Both the position numbers and the translations under genes were made by a program. Below are positions 36,901 to 50,109 of a DNA stretch of 64,000 nt, in pieces (position 1 is the first letter of the stretch; the number at the start of each line of letters is the position of its first letter). Location: assembly GCF_933775445.1 (NCBI RefSeq), contig NC_065878.1, positions 10,365,395 through 10,429,394 of the forward strand, in the 5' to 3' direction. Source of the stretch: Argentina anserina. Taxonomy: Eukaryota; Streptophyta; Magnoliopsida; Rosales; Rosaceae. The notes beneath the pieces are model-generated. The model was not told where the DNA came from. It did not search any database and saw only the letters and a program-made list of their open reading frames with translations.

Positions 36901-39900
36901 TAATGGGGTTTCTATTTGAACTGAGTGATGCAGGACCAAGCTTCGTGTCGACTAATGGAAATCAAGGGTCTTCATGAAGAACGTATAAAAATATTAAAGG
37001 AGTTATCTAGTTTGCAGGTTATTTTCTGTCTTTACTGCTGATTTTCTTATCTACATGCAAGTTGGAGTTTACTTCTCACTTCCTGTGGTTTTGAGTTCTA
37101 GATCAGTTTTAAAATTAACTTGGAATTTTATTCGACAGAGCATGATAAGGAGTGTTAAGTGTATATCCTCTTCCAAAGCCTATCTCTTGGTCAAAGATCA
37201 AATAGAAATGGCGAAATCAGAAGTTTTTGAGTGCCAAACTATCATTGAGAAACTACAGGTTGTAACTGTTCTGTATTCTTTGCAATTTTCTTGAAGTGTT
37301 CTGTCATATTGCTAATCATTTCTTGTTCCTTTGACTCTTTAGGTAGAGAAGGATAATCTTGTGTGGAGAGAGAGGGAACTAAATGTTAAAAATGATGTAG
37401 CTGATGTTTTGCGGAGATCAGCTACAGTTATTGATTCTAGAATTACTGATCTGGGTATAGAGATCCAGAAACAAATTGATGAGCGGAAAAAGATTGAATT
37501 GAGGCTTGAAGAGGCGTCAAGGGAACCAGGTATGAGCTTTTCTACCATTTTGGGATTTCTGCTGCTTTCTTCATACTTGATGCTGAAATTATTTGTATAT
37601 CAGGAAGAAAAGAAGTACTTGAAGAATTTAAAGCCTTGGTTTCTTCGTTTCCTGAGCAAATGGGTACCATGCAAGGTCAATTACGTAAATACAAGGAGGC
37701 TGCGTCCGATTTTCATTATTTGCAGGCTGATGTGCAGTCCCTTTCCAGCATTCTTGACAGGAAGGTGCGTATATCTGCTCTGTATTAAAATTCTTGAACA
37801 CCCTGATGGAGATTAAACTGTTACCTTTCCGCACAGGTGAAAGAATGTGAAACTTTTTCAGCAAGATCTTCTGACCAACTTGCTGAGATACAGCAGTTGA
37901 AAGCTGTGGTATGTATCTCTTCTTGTTGTGGCTATATTAGTGCTGAAATTTTAACAATAGATTTTTATTTAAAGTTTTAATCGCCTTCTAAGTAGCCTAG
38001 TTGTTGGAATATGATATGAGTCAACTCTGAGCTGGCTTGTTAGATTGTCCCCTTATCTATGTTCTTAGACGTCCATATGTAATAAAATGCTTTGAATTAT
38101 TTCTTTTAAACAACTAATTGTAGAAATTATTACTTCTTGTGATCTGTTGGAGTTCTCTGAAAGGTTTCACCTGATTTACACTATATTGAGTACATTCGTG
38201 CTAGTTTATATCTTGATCAGTCTGCGATGGTATATTTAGCAAATTTACTTGGTTACTGGGCTGTCCATATACATGAGTTTGGTGAGCGAATCCATCATTT
38301 TGTTGCAAGGGTGATTAGATGTTGGTGTTTGTGCTTAACCATGTCTAGTTTTAGTTGACTAGAAAGTAGAAACTGGTTATGTAAATGGATACAATTCTTT
38401 ACTTTATTAATCCATTTTCTCCTTTTTGTGGGCTTTGTACATGTATAAGATGTTTCTCAAGCAATTGTTTCAGCTAATTATATTGTTTATTGGTGTAGGT
38501 CCAAGATTTAAAGGATACAGACTCGGAGTTAAAGCTGTTTTTGGCAATGTATAAACATGAATTGAGTGATCCAAGGTTAGGTGCCTTTTCAAGTGTCTCT
38601 TTTGGGAAATCAAATGACAGATTTTAGTTGATATAACTTTTTTCCAATGACATATCAACGACATTGAATCTGTTTTGCATTCTAGTAAAAAAAAAAAAGT
38701 TCTACAAGTCGATGCAACTAAAAATTAAGATAGCCTAAATAATTTGGGAGCTGGTATTGAATCTTCTCTAAACTGTTGGAGCTGAAACTTCTTCAAGAAA
38801 ATATCTGAAAATGCCCTAAAATAGTAAAGAATGTTGATACTTATTGAATGCCGATTGCATTCATAGTGATATTCCTGCTACATAACATCAGACTTTTGAC
38901 TGCAATTACTGGTATTATATCGGGTACACGATAATCTTCCAATGAATGAATGATAATGGCCTAATTTGAAAGACAACTCAACCTCCCATGCATTAATCTG
39001 GAGCAGAAATGGATCTTTTAAATTTTATTGTTTACATTTATGATTTATCTATAAGTGCAGTATCACTTTTCTTTTATCTACAATAACTGCTCATATATTT
39101 TACATAGTTTTGTATGTTTCATTGTGTGCAAAGGTACGTGTGATGGACATCTTCAGTTTCATCCATTTGCAGGGATGTCATGGAAGCTAGGGATTTGGAA
39201 TGCAAGGCATGGGCTCATGTTGAAAGTTTGAAGTCATCCCTTGATGAACACAATTTAGAATTACGTGTTAAGAAAGCAAATGAAGCTGAGGCCACTTCTC
39301 AACAGAGGCTTGCTGCTGTAGAAGCTGAGATTGCTGACCTCAGACAGAAGCTTGAAGCTTCCAAAAGGTTATCACTTGTTCATGTTGGTTGATACTATTT
39401 ATTTTTGTTAATAGTGGGAGCATGCAATTTTTGGTAAGAAAAAGTGAAAACATAATGAACCAGACAACACATTGATGGTCAGCAATTCTGATTTGATTTC
39501 TATGTGTTTTGACTTCATATTGTCAGGAATAAGTTGAGACTTGCCGATGTTCTGAAATCTAAGACTGAAGAGAATGAGGCCTACTTGGCTGAAATTGAGG
39601 TTGGTACCCGGTCTGTGGATTATAACTTTGTTTCATCATTGGTAGGTGAAAATCTTATGTGTTTAGTTTGATATGTCTTCAGACAATTGGGCAAGCATAT
39701 GATGATATGCAAACTCAAAACCAGCATCTACTGCAGCAAATTACTGAGCGAGATGACTATAACATTAAGGTGATTGGTCTAACACATGGTTTCCCTTTTC
39801 TTTTATTTTGTTTCTTTTCCTGAAATTTCTTAAGGTGCTATGGGCTTGTATGTAATTGCTTGTGAGAATGGTGATTGTACTGCGCCATGTGGACACTACA

Positions 39901-42346
39901 TTGTTTTTTATGCAGAATCTCTGTTTAATGTTGGCTTACAAAATGTGCATGTTAATGTAAGTGCTAATCATTTGTAGATGATTGAATAGGGTTTGAACTG
40001 TGGTGGCATTGGCAAATGCATTTATTATGATTATTTTGAAGTCATTTATTATGTTTTTTGTCCTAAATAATGTGGTTTAGGTTCTGACATTATTGAATGG
40101 GGGTTGAACTGGGCTGGCATTGCCAAATGTGGGTCAGTGGTTGATATGTTTTCTTTTACAATAAAACAAATTGTGGCATTGTTGTCAGAATTAGAATTAT
40201 TATGAAGTCATTTAACACATGCATGAACTTCTACTATTGTAATGACAACTTTTTTTGGGGGGTTTGTTTTTTTGAAAGTGAAGACTATTTTGTTTTTGAT
40301 TGGGCTTTTGATCTGATGAAGTGTGATTTTGTTAATTTAAGAAAAATAACTATAGTGTGAACAGGTCATTCACTGTTGAATTTGCAGTATATTTCAGAAA
40401 CACACTAGATAAACCGACTGGCACGGTGGCTATTTCCTGCTAGCCAACGAGAACCAGTCGGTCTACACTGTTTTTCTAAATTGTTTTTGTTTAGTAAGTA
40501 GTCACGTGCTTCAAAAAAAAAAAGTCGTGTTGTCAGCACTTGGTCAACCCTATTTTTATAAAATTGGTGTACTCTGTTTTACTAGCATGTCTTTGTTATC
40601 AGCACTTGCTCAATGTTATTTACAGGTTGGTTTACACTGTTTTGCTAGCCTGTGTATGCTTAACCGCGTAATTATGATGTCAGCACTTGCTCAACACTAT
40701 TTCCCAATTGTCTTCTTTGTTTTGCTAGTAGTTGGTCGACTTTGTTTTGCTTGTACGTTTTGTTTAATCTGGTCTGTAGTGCAGAAATTTTGTTATTTGT
40801 CTCTCTTATTGGAACTCACTTGAATCAAGTTATTTTAAACCACAATGGACAAGTTATTATTTCTGATGTTGCATGCTAAATTTTGGAAACGTACAGTTGC
40901 CATACTGAATTATACTGTGTTCTCTTCTTCAGCTTGTTTTAGAGGGCATGAGGGCAAGACAGACACACAATGCTATACTCATGGACAAACATAAGATGGA
41001 GTGGGAGATTCAACAAGGCAATGCATCTGTTAATTTCTATGATATGAAAGCTGCTCGGATCGAAGATCAGGTGCTTCTAGAACTCATGTAACAACTGAAT
41101 ATATATTTCTGTGGCGTTCAGTACTGATTGTCATGTACTTCATCTACAGTTAAAAATATGCTCAGATCAACTTCAGAGACTGGCAGATCATAAGTTTCAA
41201 GGTGCAGTACAACTGGAGAATACCCAGAAGAGGTTGATGGATGTGAGAAGGTCATCACAGCAAGCTCGGGATTCTCTAGAGGAATCACAGTCTAACGTTG
41301 TCAAGGGTCGATTGACTCTGTCCCAGTTGCAGTTAGATCTAGAGAGAGAAAGGTATATAGAATGCTGAGCACCTTCCGTCCAATAAATTTATGGTGATTC
41401 TTTGAACTCATGTTTTGTTTTATCAGGGTTAATAAGAAAAGATTAGAGGAGGACATAGAAGTTCTGAAAAGAAAAGCTGGCCGGCTTCAAGCACAGACAG
41501 AAGGTTCGTCCATTGTTGAAAAACTTCAACAGGAACTTGGAGAATTTCGAGAGATATTGAAGTGTGATATCTGCCTTGATAGGACAAAACAGGTATTCAT
41601 CGGGTCAATTTCTGTTATTCATTGCTTCATTCACAGCACTTTATCTCATCTGGGTGGAATCAAATTGCATGTTTTAATCAAGTAACCGACATGCAAAGTT
41701 TGAGAGTAGATCTGATGTAGGCTCATAATTATATTATAGCAGCATATAATGTGACATCGCTTTTCGAGCTTAAACACAGACATGATGAGGAACGATGTCA
41801 GAAGGTACTTAAAGCATAAAAAGATACTTGAAAGCAAAACTTTGACCTGGTCAAATGAGTTTTAACTTTTAAGTAACACAGTTATCTATCAATCAGTGGT
41901 ATTTGATTGTGGATCTGACCTATGTTGATATTTGATTGCTATTTTGCCATGCATTTAAACATCTTTTGACCAAACATGGATGAGTTGGTCACTTTCTTCT
42001 AGATGTGAATCTCCATTTCTCAAGTCATGATTGTAGTATAGAGAATTGTGGTTGTTTGATGTCAGGGACAGCTCTTGTTTGGTCATGATCTAAGCGTCTG
42101 AAGGTCAATGTTGAAAAATTTGTTACCATGACGTATTTAGTATTTTAAGTAATACATTCATCAAAATGTTGTGGTATCTGGATAATCATAAGTTTTCTTA
42201 CGTTATTTATGCAGGTTGTCATTACAAAATGCTATCACTTGTTCTGCAATCCCTGTGTGCAAAAAGTAGTTGAGTCTCGCCAGAGGAAATGTCCAAAGTG
42301 TTCCATTAGTTTTGGACCTAATGACATAAAATCTGTGTACATCTAA
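33923..42346 (+). CDS. HUB2: HUB2/BRE1-like 2 E3 ubiquitin ligase for histone H2B
   Basis: Nineteen exons join to 2694 nt (897 aa): 33923-34042, 34897-35058, 35195-35279, 35813-36094, 36197-36358, 36662-36849, 36934-37017, 37139-37258, 37343-37529, 37604-37764, 37837-37908, 38499-38575, 39173-39367, 39527-39599, 39683-39769, 40933-41070, 41150-41352, 41427-41592, 42215-42346. The N-terminus MGSTGEHDRKRRHFSSISS is basic. Nearly the whole middle is heptad-rich coiled coil (for example ESLKSSLDEHNLELRVKKAN). The C-terminus is a C3HC4 RING: CDICLDRTKQVVITKCYHLF, CNPCVQKVV, CPKCSISFG, ending NDIKSVYI. This is the plant BRE1 pair member HUB2 (Arabidopsis protein about 880 aa), which works with HUB1 in the nucleus to monoubiquitinate H2B. 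All Zn ligands are present, so the gene looks functional. It converges on the ATG3 gene. Confidence 0.95.
40413..40462. repeat. Short imperfect hairpin in HUB2 intron 15
   Basis: Arms ACCGACTGG (40413-40421) and CCAGTCGGT (40454-40462) are exact inverted repeats. An inner pair (GGCTA and TAGCC) extends the stem to about 20 bp with mismatches around a small loop. Confidence 0.6.
40532..40780. repeat. Degenerate tandem units in HUB2 intron 15
   Basis: A unit beginning GTCAGCACTTGCTCAA and containing CTGTTTTGCTAG starts at 40532, 40598 and 40679, with 66-81 bp spacing. It lies in the largest intron of the gene (39770-40932). Confidence 0.65.
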
Positions 42347-43190
42347 TCAAAGTGGAGACGTGGAAACGGATGGAACTTTTGGGAGGCCTGCTTCTTGCAT
42401 GTGAACCACTAGGAATCCTCGCCAGTTCTCACCTATAATGTTATATTAGTGGAATTGTAGTGAACATTTGCAGCCTTGGTTAGGTGCACCTTCCCTTCAC
42501 CAATGAGTGCTGATCTTAGTTTTGCTGGTTTTTCTTTTAGGTTGTTAATTTGACTAGTGCATTATAATGTTTAAATCCATTTGCAGGCTCATCAAATGTT
42601 GATCAATTTAGGTGGTATTTCTAGTCATTAGTCAATGCCGCATGTGTGCCCAAGAATAAGAATTCATGTTTATAAGTGCCTTTTTTGAAAGAATCTGTAG
42701 GCTTGTGGCATCCTATTCGAGGGTTTGTTTCTGCCGAAGATAGAACAAAGATGACGCAGTGACAGGATTTTTCCGTACATATTTTAGATGGGTAGTAAAA
42801 TCTTCTAGTAGCCTTTAGGTTCCTTTAGAATTCTGAAAGCAGGTTGTTAGTATCTGGTGTATTAGTGTACAACATTTCTTAGAGATGTATATGCAAATGT
42901 TATTGAGATATTCATTTATAATAACAAAGAGTGATCTCGATTTTGACCCCAGTTTATTCACTTCCAATTTATTTTTGTTATATTGTTTTCTTGAAAATGT
43001 TACATTCTACAGATGAGCACTCTGATGGCGTTGATTAGTTCGTCTAAGCAATGGCTAATATTTTTTACTGAGAAAACAAGTCTGTTGATTCAAGTCTAAG
43101 CAATGTGCCCAACATCAGACTTGTCTTCCGTGACTCCGTGTTGTTGATTCAAGACACGCTCAGTTCTCATATTCTGTTATTCCTTCATTG
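42347..43190. other. HUB2 3' UTR and spacer
   Basis: The first several hundred bases are probably the HUB2 3' UTR. No other feature is recognised. Confidence 0.45.
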
Positions 43191-43199
43191 TTTGTTCAA

Positions 43200-43500
43200 A
43201 GTTCAAACAACAATGAGGGTGGTGTGGGTGTCATTGCTAGAGACCCGGGAAATGCTTGGGTGGGTGTCTTTATTTCATCGTAATATGCTAGTTCGGCAGT
43301 TTTGCTGGAGCTACAATCTCCGTTTGCAGCTTTAGCCTCGGCCAAGGAATTAAGCTCAATTGGTGCGAGCTATTTCCCTTCCCTCAAATGTTCCAGCTTG
43401 AGCAAACCGTTGCTACATATGGATTTGCAACCAGACCTTGGATCTTGGGGCCAAGCTATCTTAAGCATATTAATCGAGAGAAGAAGGGATGAGTAACTGC
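43200..43500 (+). pseudogene. Possible RNase H-like domain relic
   Basis: One plus frame reads NNEGGVGVIARDPGNAWVG and then, after a TAA, LLELQSPFAALASAKELSS in another frame. GGVGVIARD with a following Trp, and an L-E-L/A-L-A-S-A-K-E helix, resemble the RNase H-type domain (RVT_3) found in plant LINE-derived proteins. The match is short and frames are broken, so this is tentative. Confidence 0.35.
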
Positions 43501-44136
43501 ATGAAGCTTTTTACCCAACATAATTGCAAGGAATGTGGGAACAATGACTCGTGAATGTTATATATTATATACTGTTTGTGAAATCATTAGTTAAACCTGT
43601 GGCACAACCTTATCAAAGAGTTGATGGGGGATTTTGTACAGCGACACATCAACTAACTAAACAATTTAACCAATTGTACAAGCAATTCAGCATAATTTGT
43701 GTCGGAGAAGATTCTGTGGATATGCCAAAAGCAGCATTATCTTTACTTGCAGATCCAATCCACCTTGTCCAATCGCATTTACAACCTGCTTCATATAGAA
43801 CAGTAATTCAGTAGAGCAGGTTGTTAGCTGTTTGAATTTAAAAGGGTTATGAGACATGAAAATGATAATATAATGATGCTAAAATATGCCGCAAAACCAT
43901 TTTCCAAACTCAAAACACTATAAGATCAACGAAAAACTTATGGAAGTGCAAAGAATCTGAAGCATGAATAAAGCAGTATCTTTGACTATGCAATTATGTC
44001 CCATGATAGGATGGGATGACAAAACTATACTACAATACAATACCAGTGACTAGTTACTGCAGTCATATGTATTCCCATCAATGCTTGGAAAAATGAAGAA
44101 CAATCTTGCTACACTAGGTTTACCTCTGTCGATTGC

Positions 44137-47100
44137 TCAACTGCTGGAACTGCCAAGATCAAAGTCCATTGTGTAGTCATATTCGATTGTTGGAATCACA
44201 GAGGCAACAAACTTCAAGAATAAGAAAAGGTACCTACAAGAAATTAAGACAAAATATGATAGTTGGTGGAATTGACAGCTCCATGTACCAGTCCAGTGAA
44301 TCTAACCATAAATCCAGTGTAGGATGGATATCTAGAAATTTGTATAAGAAAATATCCGAATTGGAACATACAATAAAATTTGGGATGAAGAAAATAATCC
44401 TGATTATATAGAAATTAGCATGCATATACATTAATTTTTGATCTAGTATATGCATCACCATCTCCCTACTTCCCTGGTGCCTAATAATAGGCACGATTAA
44501 AATCTGTGTCCTTTAGTAGCAAAGGTTTGTGACTACTAGACTAATATAACTAATATGGAGAACTACCACGAGATCTTTAATATAGGACTATTATAGGCTT
44601 TAACTGTTCGCATTAATCTCAACTATCGGGAACCTTATCTAGAAACCAAAACTTTCCGATTAAAAAGCCTTGAAGGCGTTATGTTTCGAATAATAAAATA
44701 AATAACACCAGAATAGAAATAGAACCCCTTAAAGCATTGGGTAAGTTGAGACAGAAATTTACTTATCAACTTCTGGTTCCACTCCACGTGACATTAGTAC
44801 ATCAATTATTTTCTTCATGACAGCTCCATGTCGGCATGGATGGACAGAAGCATGCTTTCCAGGCAAGTGAGGATGATCTTCAATAGTTACCTGCATTGAT
44901 AAACCAACCATTAAGCACAAAGGGATATGGGACACAGGATACAGAGAACGTGTGTTGTGTGCATGGGTGTGACACAACAGCCTAAATGAAGACATTTTTG
45001 AGTTGAAATTGACTATTTGGGGAATTTAGAGGTAATAAATTCATAGTTCTGAGAAACTCAAAGCATTAGAAACATGACTATATATATTGTGCCCAGTAAA
45101 TTGAAGTCAGCGGCCTGCATATTGATGATGTCTAGTAATCACAGTCCACAGAAAGCTCGAAAAAACCTGCTGATATGTCACTAAACCACAAGGAATTGTC
45201 TATACTGTATATCAAGGTATACAAACCGTAATCATTGAAAAAAGGAAAAATATGATTCTAGAGAATCAACTCACAGTTTTGCGTGCATGATCTTGACTGA
45301 CATCTTCAAGTACAAGCTCTGCTTGTAAAAGCATCCTTGACTGATGGAATTGGATAAAGAATGAAATCAATCATATCAGTCTTTAAATTAACTATAATAC
45401 ATGTTAAGGACAAAGTTATTAGACTGACTGGGATATCCAAAAAGCAAATCTTGTGAATGCATCAAAAGGAGCAATCATATGCGATGACTAAATTAACATG
45501 CTATTGAAGCCAGAACCTTGAATTAATTAACACAACGTGAAATCAAAGAACATATAGTTGGAGCCATGTGTGATTTTACATACCAAGTACAGTCGCAGAA
45601 ACTTCCTATTTCTTCTACCTTTCTAGTTTCCATCAGTCTTTCCTACATATATTTATGATGAACTAGAAATTTAACTATATAGTCCTGTGTCAAATTATAC
45701 CAATTCTGACAATATTGAGCACAATAAACCACAGAATACTGGCAGCAATTGGCATGAAACTTTCTTTGGTCATGACCTAACATGCAGCTAGCTCAGTTGG
45801 ATGCCAAATTGACAGCAATTACTGATAATCATAGACACTTGCAAAAATAAAATACAAAGACAAAATTGTGGGACAAACCTCATCATAGCCAGTAAGCCAC
45901 ACCCGAGGAGTTTGGTAATATTTATCATACCTGTTGGTGAACGTCAAAAACCATTACATACCCAGAACGCAATTTATTATCAAAAACATTAAAAAAATCA
46001 ACTGTTTCTCCAAAAGCCCTGTGCAGCCGAGTTCCAGACGGGAAAAATATAATTAGTCACAGTGGAGAAGAATCTTACGTAATACTGACATCATATGTTC
46101 GGGTCCGTAAAATATTGTCGTCATCAGGTTCATGAGCAACCAGATATGTTCCCTGCAGTTTAGCCAACTTACTTCTAAGCCCAGTAGATATATACTAAAT
46201 TGACCAAGTAGGCATCTATTTCATGGTCCATATGCATCATAATTATAACAGTACTAAAAATCTGAAGCAAAAAACAAACAAAAAAAATCATCATTTTGTG
46301 GGGAATGAAGGAGAGAATAATCATCATCCTGTGGGGAATACATTATTCTGTTAGGATATCATAACATTACACAGGTAGACCTAGGATAACAACTTCTCTA
46401 CGCATTATATAGAACTTTTATCGACTCCTGAAACCTCTTCACTTCATCTTCCAACAAGTAGATACATATGGGTTACAGAAGTAGCCTGTTTAAAGCCAAC
46501 AAACACTAACCCCCATTTATTCTTGATTTCGCATGTAACATACATCCAAGACAATTTGAAAAATAATTATATATTAACAAAGAAAAATTAACAAAAAGTG
46601 TTGAATAGCTTGAGCTTAATCTACTGTCCTTCAGTGAAATGAAGGACAGTCTGTATACATTCTCCATATTATAATACTCACATTAGAGATAAATCAGAAT
46701 CATACTCCCCCATCTTTTCATTTCCCAAACATCACCTTTGAGCTTACTGTACAAGACATTTTCCAAAACGTTCAAGGAACACTTTTTTTAACAGTTTGAA
46801 GAGATTGTTATGACTTAGACCAGCTGGACATAAATTAGTTCAAGGTTAAACCTTCCCCTTCAATGAGGAAGTCAGAATACCCCTTCCCCCAAAACTTGCT
46901 ACCAATGAAACAATGGGTAGTATTATAATAATATGTAAAACCAGCATCCAGCCATGAAGTTATAACTTATAAGGAGACGTGAATGTCCATATTACTATTT
47001 CTATGCAATTCTATTCACAACTTATGCCTGACAATAGTTTAAACTTACAGGATCAATTTCAATGTTGTCAGCTTCTTCATAATCAGCCATGTCGGGGATA

Positions 47101-47967
47101 TCGTCTTCATCTTCTGCCCCACCTTGCGAGGGTGCTGAATTCACAGCCTTATTCTTGCTGATCTCTAAACTCTCAATGGAAGGAAAGTTTTCCTCTTCAC
47201 TTCCTCTATCTTAAAAAGATAACAAACAGTCTGAGTCTGAAGGTTCCACATATACATTGCCGTGCACTTCGCATAAGAACAAAGAAGCTTACCCTTTGGC
47301 TTGCCGTGTGTAGCCAACCAGCCGTCATTATCCTCATTATCAATAAGAACTTCCATACCTGCAGCCTCATATTCCTCTTCCACACTTGCAGCCCTCCGTA
47401 AACAGGGGACTGAACAAGTCACAGAGCATTCCAACAATAAGTAAAGACACAAAGTAAACAACCAAGCATAGCAATATCACCATATACAAGTTTGTACCAT
47501 TTCTAGTAATCAAGTACTGCTTTTCAGATGGTAGATAAGGCTTCCTCTTGCTTGGCTCTCCTGATTCCCTAACATAATCGGAATCGAAACCACCAATCAA
47601 ATACAAATAAACACAGCAATACATCAAAACTTTGACCAATTTCTGTCCTTATTAATCATCACATATATACAATCATCATCTAAATCCACATCAGGGAAAA
47701 ATCAGTACTTTATCAACCATTGAATATACGGAAACATAGATTAAAGGTCGACTCTTTGCTAGAATATGGAACTAGAATTGAATTGGGAGGAAAAGGGTTT
47801 CCATACCAAGACCAGGTAGGGCACTTGGAGACGAGGTTATCGCCGGCGGTGACGAACTCGGAGACGCTGAGAACGCCTTTCTCTTTGAAAGCGGAGACGG
47901 TGCGGGGGCCGGTGATCTTCTCGACGGTGCCTTTGAAGGCCTCGTGAAGCCTCTGTGACAGAACCAT
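44137..47967 (-). CDS. ATG3: Autophagy-related protein 3 (ATG8 E2-like conjugating enzyme)
   Basis: Nine minus-strand exons join to 927 nt (308 aa): 47967-47807, 47568-47498, 47409-47293, 47209-47049, 46152-46079, 45930-45879, 45340-45275, 44890-44763, 44233-44137. The protein begins [20 protein letters not shown] and contains [62 protein letters not shown], an acidic flexible region ([20 protein letters not shown]), [34 protein letters not shown], and [20 protein letters not shown]. The HPC cysteine carries the thioester to ATG8 before its transfer to phosphatidylethanolamine. It ends [20 protein letters not shown]. Length matches Arabidopsis ATG3 (313 aa). Every functional landmark is present, so the gene looks intact. 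It is convergent with HUB2, with 1.8 kb between stop codons. Confidence 0.95.
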
Positions 47968-50108
47968 GTCTCGTCGCCGGCGAGAGTATACGTAGAGATA
48001 AAGGTGCCTGCTTGGTGTTGAAGGAGAGAGAGACAGGAGGGACGGCAGCGGTGGGTGTCGTCTAATATTTTCAAGAGGATGCGACGCCGTATTGACAAGC
48101 TGTGTGACGTGAGAGACAAGTGTTTTTTACTTTTGGGGAGTCGCAGAGGAGTTAATCAATTGGATGTTATATTTGGATTTTTATTTTTTATTTTGTTGAG
48201 GAAAATAATATCGAGTTCCATTTAACCATGTCAAGTAAGCAAGTTAAATGGATACGTTCATCGTACGACAAATCGACAACCATTTGTGTTTTAATGTTTT
48301 ATCGCAAAGTTTAATTAATAAACAGGTTGTTCGAAACAGTTACATTTTGTTACCCAACAGAACCACAAATTTAAAAGAATTCTATAAACTAAAAATAAAA
48401 CAAAACAAAAATCATTTTATACAGATTTGAAAATAAAGCAGAGCCACTGATTTGACTTGTTATGTCCCCCAAGACTCATTGATGTATGTCACCACATATC
48501 AACCAGCAAAACAACTATGATTCCGATTAAGATCGGGCTGATCGAGGGCAATTAAAAATACATACATAATCCTCAATGGGTTGAATTTCATTCCCTGGCT
48601 CCTCCACAAAGACTACATGTCTACATTCATCTCCAAAGATGGCACGGTGAGTATTGAGGTTTTTGTTAATTTCGAATTTTCGACAATCACAGAGGAATTA
48701 AAGATCGCCGGTGCCAAATGAAATATCAAGGGTTCAATCTTCATTGAGTCCTTTTTGAATGAAATGAACTTGGAGAATGGAGAAATATATATCAAATGAC
48801 ATAACATACATGGATATAAATGCTTGGAGAAAGAACTTTTTAGAGTATACGTGTGACTGAGAAATATAAGAGATTATATGTGTCATCTTGTTCAAGTCTT
48901 GAATGAAACTTGTCATTGCAGATGGATCGGATATATCAGCCTTTCCTTGTAATAGCACTTTTGCTATTCAATCATAGCATTGATGCCCAAAAAGTCTCTT
49001 AGGATCTGGGTGTACATTTATATAAAAAGGAAGAACAAACTGAAAGTAAAAGCTGAGAAAGGAAAGAACACAAGGAAAATACTGATATTTGATAAACGGC
49101 TCCCCAAATTAGGGTTTTTATCGTTATATTTATAGCCCATACTGGCGATCCATAACTGACCACGTGACTGCTAAGAGTCCACAACCATAATCTATCAGCT
49201 GCTACTACTCACGTGCGAGGCACGAGCACGATTTAAACAAAACGACTACGTTTCAAGCTAAAGATAAATACTGATAATTACATCTAAAAGACCAGGGTAA
49301 CATAGAGCTCCTAACAAAGTCCTTGATTATTTGTTGCTATATTTCTTAAAATCGAGTTTCTCGATTTCTTTCTGAACTTCACTTTTAACGATGCATGGAA
49401 TATTTGAAGAAGCATAAACGGAAACCGGGGTTTATCCCCAAACCTAGAGAGTGTATTTCGTGCTTCAGCGGTGTCCAGCCACTAGCAGCATGTGCCTCAA
49501 CACGTGACTTCTTAACAAACTTCTATTAGTCTTTGTCTAGTCTTAAAATCCCCAAATCCAAACCCAAACAACCCCCGATAAAACTCGGAACCCTTCGCTT
49601 CAAGATTCAAACCTAGCGCCGTTGCCCAATTCCGGCAATTCTAATTGCAGACCACCGCATTCGGGTCGTGCCTCCATCATTCCATCCTTACCACCACACT
49701 AGTAGACCTTGCATCTCCTTGAAAAAATCCCTTCGAAAATCCTAACGAGATCTAATCTGATGTGATCTAAGTAATTAACCAAATTCGATCTTGACAAGAT
49801 AGCTTTGAAGATCCAATCTGATCATCTTCCTTTCTAAATCTTGGCTTCTTCCTTGTTCATTTCTCAAAACCATTTCAGCAGCCATCATGCGAGGTCTTGG
49901 CACTCAGCCCTTAAGGCCTTGACTATTTTTCCAATAGTGGTTTTTGTCTTCAAAGACGTTCTCGATACTTACCCAGGTTGGTTGGAGCGCATGTCGATGG
50001 AATGGATCCATGATCTTGTCGGTGAAGCTTTTTGCTTGGCTGGGTTTGTCTCAGCCTTTCCATGGGTCTTGTGAAGTGGAGGTGGATCTGGCTCTACTCT
50101 ATGATGCA
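47968..50108. other. Upstream of ATG3 and gene-poor stretch
   Basis: The part next to 47967 is the presumed ATG3 leader and promoter. The rest shows no recognisable gene. A 77-codon plus frame at 49841-50074 has a hydrophobic stretch (ALTIFPIVVFVF) but no family resemblance or splice context I can support. Confidence 0.45.
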
Positions 50109-50109
50109 C

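Noticed and set aside
49841..50074. 77-codon plus-strand ORF with a hydrophobic segment
   Set aside because: No family resemblance, no splice partners, and it ends just before a repeat element.
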